DNA from: Stenotrophomonas sp. ZAC14D1_NAIMI4_1
Lineage (GTDB): Bacteria; Pseudomonadota; Gammaproteobacteria; Xanthomonadales; Xanthomonadaceae
Reading direction: 5' to 3'
Length of the DNA stretch: 64,000 nucleotides
NCBI RefSeq assembly: GCF_003086775.1
Contig: NZ_CP026001.1
Span: 646,407-710,406 of the forward strand
Made by a program: the position numbers and the translations under genes. Below the pieces are notes generated by a model, which ran no database searches, was not told the origin of the DNA, and was given only the letters and a program-made list of their open reading frames with translations. This document shows positions 57,415 to 64,000 of the stretch, in pieces; position 1 is the stretch's first letter, and each line of letters starts with the position of its first letter.

Positions 57415-58712
57415 CAGCGCAGTGCCTCGTCCACCAGTGCCTGGGCGGTGTTGATGCTCTCGTTGATCGAGCGGTCTTCCGGGTAGTAGTAGGCGGTGTC
57501 GGCCATGAAGAAGCCCTCCACCGGCGTGCGCATCGACGGCAGCATCTCCTGGAAGCCCGGCGGGCAGATCGTCTGCGCGAACTCATAGCGATGGCAGTGC
57601 GACGCCAGCACCCAGTCACGCTTGAAGGCCGGGTTGATGCGCGCCAGGTAGCCCAGCACTTCCTCGATCAGCTCGGCGTTGGACTGCTGCCACTTCGGGT
57701 GGGTCTTGGGCATGTAGTACGGCGCGTACAGGATCTTCTGGTCCGGATCGTGGCCCGGGTTGAGGTTGCTGTACTCGATCACGCCCGGGATCTCGATGCC
57801 CGGATCGCTGATGTTCATCCAGAAGTTTTCGCTCACCGCATGCTTGAGCTTGAGGATCACGCAGGCGACGGGAATGTTCTGCACCGCCGCGACCTTGTCG
57901 CGGAAGTCGGCCGGCAGGCCCGGCACCAGGGCCGGCACGTACTGGATCGGCGCGGTGGAGATCACCGCATCGTAGGCCGTGAACGCGCCACCGATCGAGA
58001 CGCCGGTGACCTTGCCGTTCTCGGAAACCACTTCATCGATGCCACGGGACAGTTCGATGCGGCCGCCACGGGCCTGGATGTCCTGCACCATGCGCTCGAG
58101 CAGGGTCATCGAGCCGCCTTCCAGGTAGCCCATGCTCTCGTTCATCAGGTTGCGGCGGGACAGGGCCACGCGCTTGATGCGCGTGCCGATCCAGCTGGCC
58201 GACAGGTTGTCCTTGAACTCGAAGAACTTCAGGCGGAAGGCATCCTTCCACATCACGTCATAGGCTTTCTGGCCGACCCAGCGGCGGATCCATGCGCCGG
58301 CCTCTTCCTTGTCCAGCGCCGTCCAGTCCTTGATGCCCTTGGTGTACATCACGTGCAGCGCATAGCGGAACTTGCTGATCGGCCCGAGGTGGGGGAAGGC
58401 CAGCAGTGCGAACGGGTTGCCCCACTTGTAGAGCTTTCCCTTGTAGAAATAGCCCATCTTGGTGTCGGTCCAGCGCAGCGCCTTGGACAGGCCATAGCGC
58501 TCGAGCAGCGCGAACAGGGGGTAATCGGTCTTGCAGATGAAGTGGTAGTAGCGTTCGATCGACAGCCCATCGAAATCGAAATTGGCCGACATGCCGCCAA
58601 TGCGGTCGTCACGTTCGTAGATCGTGACCGAATGGCCCTGGTCGAGGAGTTTCACGGCGGCCATCAGGCCCATGGGGCCTGCGCCGATGATGGCAAATCG
58701 CTTCTGGGTCAT
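57414..58712 (-). CDS. FAD/NAD(P)-dependent oxidoreductase (amine-oxidase / UDP-galactopyranose-mutase-like)
   Basis: A 432-residue flavoprotein. The dinucleotide motif is FAIIGAGPMGLMAAVKLLDQG, followed by YERDDRIGGMSANFDF, and near the end EGFFMADTAYYYPEDRSINESINTA. Such proteins are frequent in clusters with DprE-like and GtrA genes. It may remodel a sugar ring or a lipid-linked sugar, but the reaction is not established. I chose the ATG at 58712 (MTQKRFAII) because it starts the Rossmann fold. Confidence 0.8.
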   Translation of the reverse strand: MTQKRFAIIGAGPMGLMAAVKLLDQGHSVTIYERDDRIGGMSANFDFDGLSIERYYHFICKTDYPLFALLERYGLSKALRWTDTKMGYFYKGKLYKWGNPFALLAFPHLGPISKFRYALHVMYTKGIKDWTALDKEEAGAWIRRWVGQKAYDVMWKDAFRLKFFEFKDNLSASWIGTRIKRVALSRRNLMNESMGYLEGGSMTLLERMVQDIQARGGRIELSRGIDEVVSENGKVTGVSIGGAFTAYDAVISTAPIQYVPALVPGLPADFRDKVAAVQNIPVACVILKLKHAVSENFWMNISDPGIEIPGVIEYSNLNPGHDPDQKILYAPYYMPKTHPKWQQSNAELIEEVLGYLARINPAFKRDWVLASHCHRYEFAQTICPPGFQEMLPSMRTPVEGFFMADTAYYYPEDRSINESINTAQALVDEALR

Positions 58713-58723
58713 GGCAATCGTAA

Positions 58724-60880
58724 TCAATGGAAGGAAGTGGGGAGCGCCGTGAGACGGCACGCCGGGCGCGTGGCGAACAATTCGTACGCCGGGCTGTGGT
58801 AGATGTGCAGGGTACCGGTCGGGACGTCGTCGAAATCCGAGGCGATTCTGCCAATCCGGATAAATGACTGATCCATCTGGGAATAATAGCGCCTTGACCA
58901 GTCGTCGTTGAACGAGGTGCCGATGAACAGCACACAGTCCGTCGAGGGTGGCGGGAGGTCCATGCCCAATACCTGGGGGAACGTGATGACCTCGGTGCGT
59001 ACGGCGCCCATTTCCGCAGCGATGCCCTGCAGCCGGTCGGTGCGTTCATCCAGCATCTGCTGCAGCTGGATGCGGTCGAAATAGGGCACCAGCCGGGCGC
59101 TGACCGACATGCCCCAGGCGCCTGCCAGCACCAGCAGACCCACGCAGGCCAGGTGCAGCAGCGTGCGGGCCAAGGGGCGCTGCAGCGCGAGGCGGGCTGC
59201 GGCGAACCGCTCGATGTTGGCGGCGCCCGCCACGGCAATCATCATGAAGGCCGGTACCAACGCCGTCAGATTGCGCTCGAAGAACACCGACTGGACCAGG
59301 AAGGCGCCAAACGTAATGGCAAAGACCGCCAGGAAGCCGGCCTTGGCCGGCGCCAGCGAGGCGCGGAAGTAGCCCAGCACATGCAGCACCACCAAGGGCA
59401 GGCCGAGGGTGGCCAGGTAGTAACCGGTGATCCAGTGCCATTGCGCGACGAGCCCGTGCGTCATCGGCCCGAACGGGGGATGGCCGCCGCCGTACTGGTG
59501 GTCCAGCGCCTGGATGCCCGCCAGGAAGCCGGGCAGGTCGGCCACGATGGCCGGTGAGCCCAGGCAGATGCCGAAGACGAACCCCGCCAGCGATACGCCG
59601 CCGGACATGCCCAGCTGCTGCAGTTGCCGCGCCAGTCCGGGTGCCTGCCGTGCCGGTTGCCAGGCCACCGCGACGCAGTACAGGGTGAAAACGGCGTAGG
59701 TGAACTTCACGGTCGTCAGCAGGCCGGCGATCATGCCCAGCGCGGCCAGAAGCGCGTACTGGCCCCGCCGTTGCCGGGGCGCCAGGCAGGCCAGCGCGAA
59801 CGCCAGCGTCGCCAGCAGGGTGCTCCATGGCTCCGGCCGGGCGTAATGCGCATCCTGCAGGAACTGGGGAGCGGTTGCGACCAGAAGCACGCCGGCCAAT
59901 GCATAGCCCGCGCCCAGCGTGCGCAGCAGCAGCAGGAAGCACAGCACCAGGGTAAGCGCGGCCGACCAGCGCGAGAACTCGAGCAGGCAGTGCAGCAGGT
60001 CAAGCTCGTTGTCGAATGCCGCCGGTGCCACCGCGTGGATGGCCAGGTAGGCCGCCTGGATGTAGCCGGAGAAGTTGTAGCGGAACGCATGGAACTCAGG
60101 CAGGTCCGCGCGCGCCCAATCGGTGTTCAGGTCGCCATGCTCGTGCATGGCCACCATGACTTTGACCGGAATGGCCTGGTCGGGATGGTGCCAGACGCCT
60201 GCGACATCGCCCTGGTACAAGCGTGCGCCCAGCAGTGCCACCGACGCAGCCAGGAACACCAGTGACACGGTGCGGCGGACGCGGGCTTTCCTGCACGGCA
60301 TGACCGCGCCGTCGCCTGTCGTCGGTGGCAGCGCGAAGACGCCCAGCAGGAGGCTGGCCAGCAGCAGCGCCGTGATGGTGCTGTCCAGGTGTCCGGGCTC
60401 GCGCAGCAGGCCGATGCCGGCCCACTGCCGGAATCCCGTTCCCTGGTCATCCAGCTCCACGCGCAGGGGGCGTCCCGACCAGCTCTCTGGCGCGCGGATG
60501 TTCAGCGGCTGCCATTGCTCGCCCGCCTGCTGGATCACGTAGAGCGATTCCCCGCCATCTTCCGGGGCGATGCGCAGGCGCACGGCCTCCCCGTCGATGT
60601 AGCCGGCGACCGCAAGCTGCGGTCGTGCCGCGGGGTCGGCCGGCAGGCGCAGGCTGATGGAACCGCGCGTGGCGTCACCGCCTGCGCAGTAGGTGACGGC
60701 GGCATGGTGGATGTCCGTACCGGTACGCAGGAACGGCGATGCCGACGCCGCGCAGCCGCCGTCGGGACCGCCAGCGCCCTGCGGTAGCCCGGGTACCGGC
60801 GGCCGGATCCACAGCAGCAGCGCCACCAGAAGGCATGCGGCGGCCAGTCCCTGGCCCAGGTACCAGCGTCCTGCTCGCAC
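58724..60880 (-). CDS. Large multi-membrane protein, candidate GT-C (ArnT/PMT-like)
   Basis: A 718-residue protein. It has an N-terminal helix, a periplasmic beta-rich domain (about 40-165), then about eleven membrane helices and a C-terminal soluble tail of about 110 residues. The motif WHHPDQAIPVKVMVAMHEHGDLNTDWA after the third helix is in the position of the GT-C catalytic first loop. The start is GTG (GGAG upstream), four bases after the previous stop. Transfer of a polyprenyl-phosphate-linked sugar is inferred, not shown. Confidence 0.65.
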   Translation of the reverse strand: MRAGRWYLGQGLAAACLLVALLLWIRPPVPGLPQGAGGPDGGCAASASPFLRTGTDIHHAAVTYCAGGDATRGSISLRLPADPAARPQLAVAGYIDGEAVRLRIAPEDGGESLYVIQQAGEQWQPLNIRAPESWSGRPLRVELDDQGTGFRQWAGIGLLREPGHLDSTITALLLASLLLGVFALPPTTGDGAVMPCRKARVRRTVSLVFLAASVALLGARLYQGDVAGVWHHPDQAIPVKVMVAMHEHGDLNTDWARADLPEFHAFRYNFSGYIQAAYLAIHAVAPAAFDNELDLLHCLLEFSRWSAALTLVLCFLLLLRTLGAGYALAGVLLVATAPQFLQDAHYARPEPWSTLLATLAFALACLAPRQRRGQYALLAALGMIAGLLTTVKFTYAVFTLYCVAVAWQPARQAPGLARQLQQLGMSGGVSLAGFVFGICLGSPAIVADLPGFLAGIQALDHQYGGGHPPFGPMTHGLVAQWHWITGYYLATLGLPLVVLHVLGYFRASLAPAKAGFLAVFAITFGAFLVQSVFFERNLTALVPAFMMIAVAGAANIERFAAARLALQRPLARTLLHLACVGLLVLAGAWGMSVSARLVPYFDRIQLQQMLDERTDRLQGIAAEMGAVRTEVITFPQVLGMDLPPPSTDCVLFIGTSFNDDWSRRYYSQMDQSFIRIGRIASDFDDVPTGTLHIYHSPAYELFATRPACRLTALPTSFH

Positions 60881-60883
60881 GCG

Positions 60884-61828
60884 TCAACGCTCCAGTACGA
60901 TCTTCGCGTAGCGCGGGTCGGTGTAGCTTTCGCGGATGGCCTCTTCGAACGGCGTCTGCTTCACGCCGAACACGGCCTCGGTGTCGATGCCCTTGAAATC
61001 ATCGCCGGCACTGAGTGCCTTCAGCTGGTCGGCGGTGAAGGGCGGCTTGCTGCTGAACAGGCTGTAGACCTTCAGCAGGAAGCCGAAGAAGCCGATCGGG
61101 ATATGCACGATGACGGTGTGCAGCTTCTTCACCCGCTTGATGGTGCGGATGATGTCCACGTAGTCCACGCGGGTGTCACCGACGATGTCGAAGACCTCGC
61201 CATCCGGTTCGGTTTCGATGCACTTGGCAATGCAGCGGCAGAAGTCGCGTTCGTACAGCGGCTGGCGCATGAACCTGCCATCGCCCGGGATCGGGAACAC
61301 CGGCGTGCGGGCCATGAAGCGCGACAGCCAGCCCAGGTGCTTGGGGTCGAACCAGCCGAACATCAGCGTGGGACGCAGCACGCAGTGGCGCTGGCCGCTG
61401 GCCACCACCATCTCTTCCTGCTCGCGCTTGGTGTTGGTGTAGTCATCCTTGGCCACCGAGTTCACCACCGACGAACTGATGTGCACCATGTAGGGCACGG
61501 CCGCGCCTTGGGTTGCCTTCAGCACATGGCCGGTGGCGGTGATGTTGTTGCGCACGAACAGGTCGGTGGTCTTGCCGGTGATCTGTGCATGCAGCTGCAC
61601 CACGCAGGCGGCGCCGTTGAACTCGCCGGCCCAGGCGCCCGGCTCGGCCAGGTCGGCCAGCACCACGCGCACATCCGGGTGCAGCTTCTGCAGGATGTCC
61701 AGGTTGTGCGCGTGCTTGTCGATGGCCACCAGCTGGGTATACCCCTGCTGCTTGAGCTCGACGATCAGGTTCTGCCCGACCAGCCCGGCGGCCCCGGTGA
61801 TGACGATCTTGGCGTGCTTGTCGGTCAT
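60884..61828 (-). CDS. NAD-dependent epimerase/dehydratase
   Basis: A 314-residue extended SDR. The NAD motif is IVITGAAGLVGQNLIVELK, Ser residues lie in VHISSSVVNS, and YxxxK lies in DDYTNTKREQEE. The C-terminal region resembles 3-beta-HSD-like epimerases. Its substrate may be the polyprenyl-linked intermediate or a nucleotide sugar. It lies one base from the DprE2-like gene and three bases from the 718-residue gene. Confidence 0.85.
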   Translation of the reverse strand: MTDKHAKIVITGAAGLVGQNLIVELKQQGYTQLVAIDKHAHNLDILQKLHPDVRVVLADLAEPGAWAGEFNGAACVVQLHAQITGKTTDLFVRNNITATGHVLKATQGAAVPYMVHISSSVVNSVAKDDYTNTKREQEEMVVASGQRHCVLRPTLMFGWFDPKHLGWLSRFMARTPVFPIPGDGRFMRQPLYERDFCRCIAKCIETEPDGEVFDIVGDTRVDYVDIIRTIKRVKKLHTVIVHIPIGFFGFLLKVYSLFSSKPPFTADQLKALSAGDDFKGIDTEAVFGVKQTPFEEAIRESYTDPRYAKIVLER

Positions 61829-61829
61829 G

Positions 61830-62561
61830 TCAGAGCTTGATCCTGCGGAAGACGAATTCGGGAATGTTCTTGATGATCATCATGATCGCCCACCAGAAAC
61901 CGGGCAGGTAGGCCACGGCCTTGCGCTTGCCGATGGCCTTGAGGATGCCGGCGGCCACCTTGTCCGGCGTCGCCCACAGCGCGCCCTTCTTGAAGGCGGC
62001 CGTCATCGGCGTATCGACGAAGCCCGGCTTGATGACCAGCACGTTGACGCCGGCCGGGCGCAGGCGCTGGCCCAGGCCGCTCAGGTAGGCGGTCACGGCC
62101 GCCTTGGCGCTGCCATAGAGGTAGTTGCTGGCGCGGCCACGATCGCCGGCCACCGAGGAGATCACCGCCAGGCTGGCGCCGGACTGCAGGCGCTGGGCCA
62201 GGGCGGCCGCCAGCGCAATCGTGGACGTACCGTTGGTGGCGAACTCGCGCAGCGACAGCTCCACCGACGCATCGCAGGCGGCCTGGTCCGGCAGCGTGCC
62301 GTGGGCGATGAGCACGGTATCCACGCCACCCAGGGCCGACCAGGCATCGTCCAGCAGCGCGCCATGTGCGGACAGGTCGTTCACGTCCAGCACGCCTGTA
62401 TGCACGTGCGGGGCGCCACGCACGCGCAGGTCGGCGGCGATGGCATCCAGCTTGCCGGCACTGCGGCCCACCAGGTAGAGCGCGGCGGCACGCCCGGCGT
62501 ACAGGCGCGCGACGGATTCGGCGATGGCCGAGGTGGCGCCGATGATCAGGATCTTCTGCAT
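61830..62561 (-). CDS. SDR oxidoreductase, DprE2-like (decaprenylphosphoryl 2-keto-pentose reductase)
   Basis: A 243-residue classical SDR. The cofactor motif is ILIIGATSAIAESVARLYA, the catalytic Ser is in AVISSVAGDRGRASN, and YxxxK is YLYGSAKAAVTAYLSGL. GATSAIAE and GDRGRxSN are hallmarks of DprE2, which reduces the 2-keto intermediate made by DprE1 to give polyprenyl-phospho-arabinose. Immediate adjacency to the DprE1-like gene (2-bp gap) supports this strongly. Confidence 0.88.
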   Translation of the reverse strand: MQKILIIGATSAIAESVARLYAGRAAALYLVGRSAGKLDAIAADLRVRGAPHVHTGVLDVNDLSAHGALLDDAWSALGGVDTVLIAHGTLPDQAACDASVELSLREFATNGTSTIALAAALAQRLQSGASLAVISSVAGDRGRASNYLYGSAKAAVTAYLSGLGQRLRPAGVNVLVIKPGFVDTPMTAAFKKGALWATPDKVAAGILKAIGKRKAVAYLPGFWWAIMMIIKNIPEFVFRRIKL

Positions 62562-62563
62562 GC

Positions 62564-63877
62564 TTACTCCATCACCCGGCGCCAGAAGCCGGATGAGAAT
62601 CGGGGGTCGATGAAGCGGGAGAATTCTTCCCAGGCGGGGTAGGCCTGGCGGAACAGCGCGCCGGACATGCGCGCGTCCTTGGCCGGATAGACGGCGCCAC
62701 CGGCCTCGCTGACGATGCGATCCAGGCGGTCGAGCATCTTCAGCAGTTCCGGGCCGTCGTTGGGGAAATCCAGGGCCAGGGTGGTACCCGGGCGCGGGAA
62801 CGACAGCAGGCCCGGCGAGGGCCGGTCGCCGAACTCCTTCAGCACCGCCAGGAACGAGCCGCGTCCGCTGCGCGCGATCTCCGCCAGCAGGGCGGCGGTG
62901 GCATCGCGGGCGACGGCGGGCGGCAGGACGCACTGGTGCTGCAGGAAACCGCGCGGGCCATACATGCGGTTCCAGTGGTTGATGCCGTCCAGCGGGTAGA
63001 AGTAGCTCTGGTAATGCGCCAGGTGGCGGGCACGCCGCGCGGGCTGGCGCCAGTAGTACAGCGTGTTGAACGGGCGCAGGGTGAGCGGATTGACCAGCGA
63101 TACCGGCGGCACGATGGGCATGCTGCGGCGCGGAGCCGCGCTGGGCGTGGCGGCCCGTGCATCGCCCGGCGCATGGTCGCCACGCAGGAAGTGGCCGCGG
63201 CCGAGGTTCGGCCCGCTGGCCAGGCAGTCGATCCAGGCGACGGTGTATTCGAAGTCGCTGGCCGATTCGCGCGACAGCTCGAAGAAGGCGTCCAGGTTGT
63301 CGAAGCGGATCGACTCGGTTTCGATCCACGGCCCGGGTACGCGCCGCAGCTGCAGTTCGACCCAGGTGATGAATCCGGTCAGGCCGAGACCGCCGACGGT
63401 GGCGGCGAACAGGCCGCTGTCATCGGCGGGGGTGAGCTGCTGGCGCGCGCCATCGCTGCGCAGCAGTTCCAGGCAGCGCACGTGGTGGCCGAAGGTGCCG
63501 GCGCGATGGTGGTTCTTGCCGTGGACGTCGTTGCCGATGGCCCCGCCCACGGTGGCGTAGCGGGTACCGGGCGTGACCGGCAGGAACCAGCCACTGGGCA
63601 GGGCGATGTCGAGGATCTCGGCCAGGGTGACCCCGGCCTCGCAGCGCACGATGCCGGTGGCCGGGTCGAAGCCGATGAAGCGGTCCAGGCCGCGGCTGGC
63701 CAGCAGCGACGCGTCCGGGTTGAGGCAGCTGTCGCCGTAGCTGCGGCCATTGCCATGCGGAAGCACCGTGCCGCCTTCCGGCGGCAACGGCAGTTCCGAC
63801 GCGCGATCGAGCACCGGGATGATGCGCTGCTCGACCCGCGGGTAGCGTCCCCAGGACTGGCCGGGCGCTGCACTCAT
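62564..63877 (-). CDS. FAD-binding oxidoreductase, DprE1-like (decaprenylphosphoryl-ribose 2-oxidase)
   Basis: A 437-residue flavoenzyme. The FAD-binding segments LPHGNGRSYGDSCLNP and GGAIGNDVHGKNHHRAGTFG and the substrate-side YPLDGINHWNRMYGPRGFLQ are all as in mycobacterial DprE1. The catalytic Lys corresponding to Mtb Lys418 is conserved (VYPAKDAR). The position of Mtb Cys387 (in NICVDFP) is Ala here (TTLALDFP, about residue 368). It oxidises the ribose 2-OH of polyprenyl-phosphoribose. The ATG overlaps the UbiA gene stop. Confidence 0.9.
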   Translation of the reverse strand: MSAAPGQSWGRYPRVEQRIIPVLDRASELPLPPEGGTVLPHGNGRSYGDSCLNPDASLLASRGLDRFIGFDPATGIVRCEAGVTLAEILDIALPSGWFLPVTPGTRYATVGGAIGNDVHGKNHHRAGTFGHHVRCLELLRSDGARQQLTPADDSGLFAATVGGLGLTGFITWVELQLRRVPGPWIETESIRFDNLDAFFELSRESASDFEYTVAWIDCLASGPNLGRGHFLRGDHAPGDARAATPSAAPRRSMPIVPPVSLVNPLTLRPFNTLYYWRQPARRARHLAHYQSYFYPLDGINHWNRMYGPRGFLQHQCVLPPAVARDATAALLAEIARSGRGSFLAVLKEFGDRPSPGLLSFPRPGTTLALDFPNDGPELLKMLDRLDRIVSEAGGAVYPAKDARMSGALFRQAYPAWEEFSRFIDPRFSSGFWRRVME

Positions 63878-64000
63878 ATGGCGATCAGCACGATCAGCAC
63901 GCACAGCCCGATGACGATCTGGCTGCCACGGTCCATGGCCGCGAACACGATGGGATCGTCATGCATGTCACCGCGGTGGGAGACGATCCACATCCGGCTG
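63874..64000 (-). CDS. UbiA-family prenyltransferase, C-terminal part (phosphoribosyl-polyprenol synthase candidate)
   Basis: The last 41 residues of a membrane protein; the rest is right of the window. The sequence MWIVSHRGDMHDDPIVFA followed by AMDRGSQ and a terminal hydrophobic helix matches the C-terminus of UbiA-type decaprenyl-phosphate phosphoribosyltransferases (compare Rv3806c). It would transfer phosphoribose from PRPP to a polyprenyl phosphate, feeding DprE1/DprE2. It is the upstream gene of the leftward block, and its stop overlaps the DprE1-like start. Confidence 0.75.
   Translation of the reverse strand, partial: SRMWIVSHRGDMHDDPIVFAAMDRGSQIVIGLCVLIVLIAI

Larger units (their letters stand above)
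43103..64000. other. O-antigen / surface polysaccharide biosynthesis island (one end)
   Basis: A continuous block of glycan genes starts right after metB and runs beyond the window. It has a rightward segment (43153-48512) and a long leftward segment (48536-64000) that meet tail to tail. Contents are glycosyltransferases, methyltransferases, epimerases, a Wzm/Wzt exporter, a GtrA-like protein and a polyprenyl-phosphoarabinose-like pathway. The position next to metB matches the variable LPS locus of Xanthomonas (metB-etfA); the other border is not in view. Confidence 0.8.

Noticed and set aside
1..64000. tRNA, rRNA, transposase or prophage genes
   Set aside because: None was recognised on reading; a tRNA scan would settle whether a tRNA gene was missed.

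Overview
The window looks like chromosome from a Stenotrophomonas maltophilia-complex bacterium (Xanthomonadaceae). The evidence is the high GC content, many copies of the short GTAG-headed palindromes known in that species as SMAG/REP repeats, Xanthomonadaceae-type proteins such as the Ax21 family, and a lipopolysaccharide locus that begins immediately after a metB-like gene, as in Xanthomonas. No rRNA, tRNA, CRISPR array, transposase or prophage gene was found.

Positions 1-43,102 are mostly chromosomal housekeeping and accessory genes. In order these are: rRNA modification (rsmC end, rsuA) and a HAD phosphatase; fabA-fabB for unsaturated fatty acids; dinB; a metallo-beta-lactamase-fold protein; an NAD(P)-binding protein divergent from a LysR regulator; a methyltransferase; gph; a BtuB-type receptor behind an adenosylcobalamin riboswitch; a CobC-like phosphatase; a TfoX C-terminal protein; free methionine-(R)-sulfoxide reductase; bioD; a MocR-type regulator; a periplasmic msrB-dipZ-msrA operon divergent from a two-component system; a phasin; queD; a TonB receptor paired with a secreted M14 peptidase; two tandem Ax21 paralogues; rhlE; fumarylacetoacetase-family and maleylacetoacetate isomerase genes (tyrosine breakdown); a radical SAM / DUF4130-UdgX DNA-repair pair; pilU; a DUF4398-OmpA pair; a small YdcH-like protein; and cystathionine beta-synthase with a gamma-family cystathionine enzyme (transsulfuration).

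Positions 43,103-64,000 are one end of an O-antigen / surface-glycan island. A rightward block encodes an FkbM methyltransferase, a sugar epimerase, a two-domain glycosyltransferase, a coiled-coil protein and a GT2. A long leftward block encodes an acyltransferase, a 981-residue FkbM-GT2-GT4 fusion, Wzt and Wzm (ABC export of a finished glycan), a GtrA flippase-like protein, two multi-membrane GT-C-like proteins, a flavin oxidoreductase, an epimerase, and a DprE2-DprE1-UbiA set. The last three match the mycobacterial route to polyprenyl-phosphoryl-D-arabinose, so the glycan may carry D-arabinofuranose or a related pentofuranose.

The most interesting unexplained structure is a family of five large palindromes (about 26-bp arms around a conserved loop of about 52 nt) in three intergenic regions. 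Each copy has almost perfectly paired arms. The loop is conserved between copies, with compensatory changes in its inner stem, and every arm mismatch is a G-U wobble when read in the loop-defined orientation. This is what a structured RNA or a structure-dependent mobile element would look like, and I do not recognise it as a named family.
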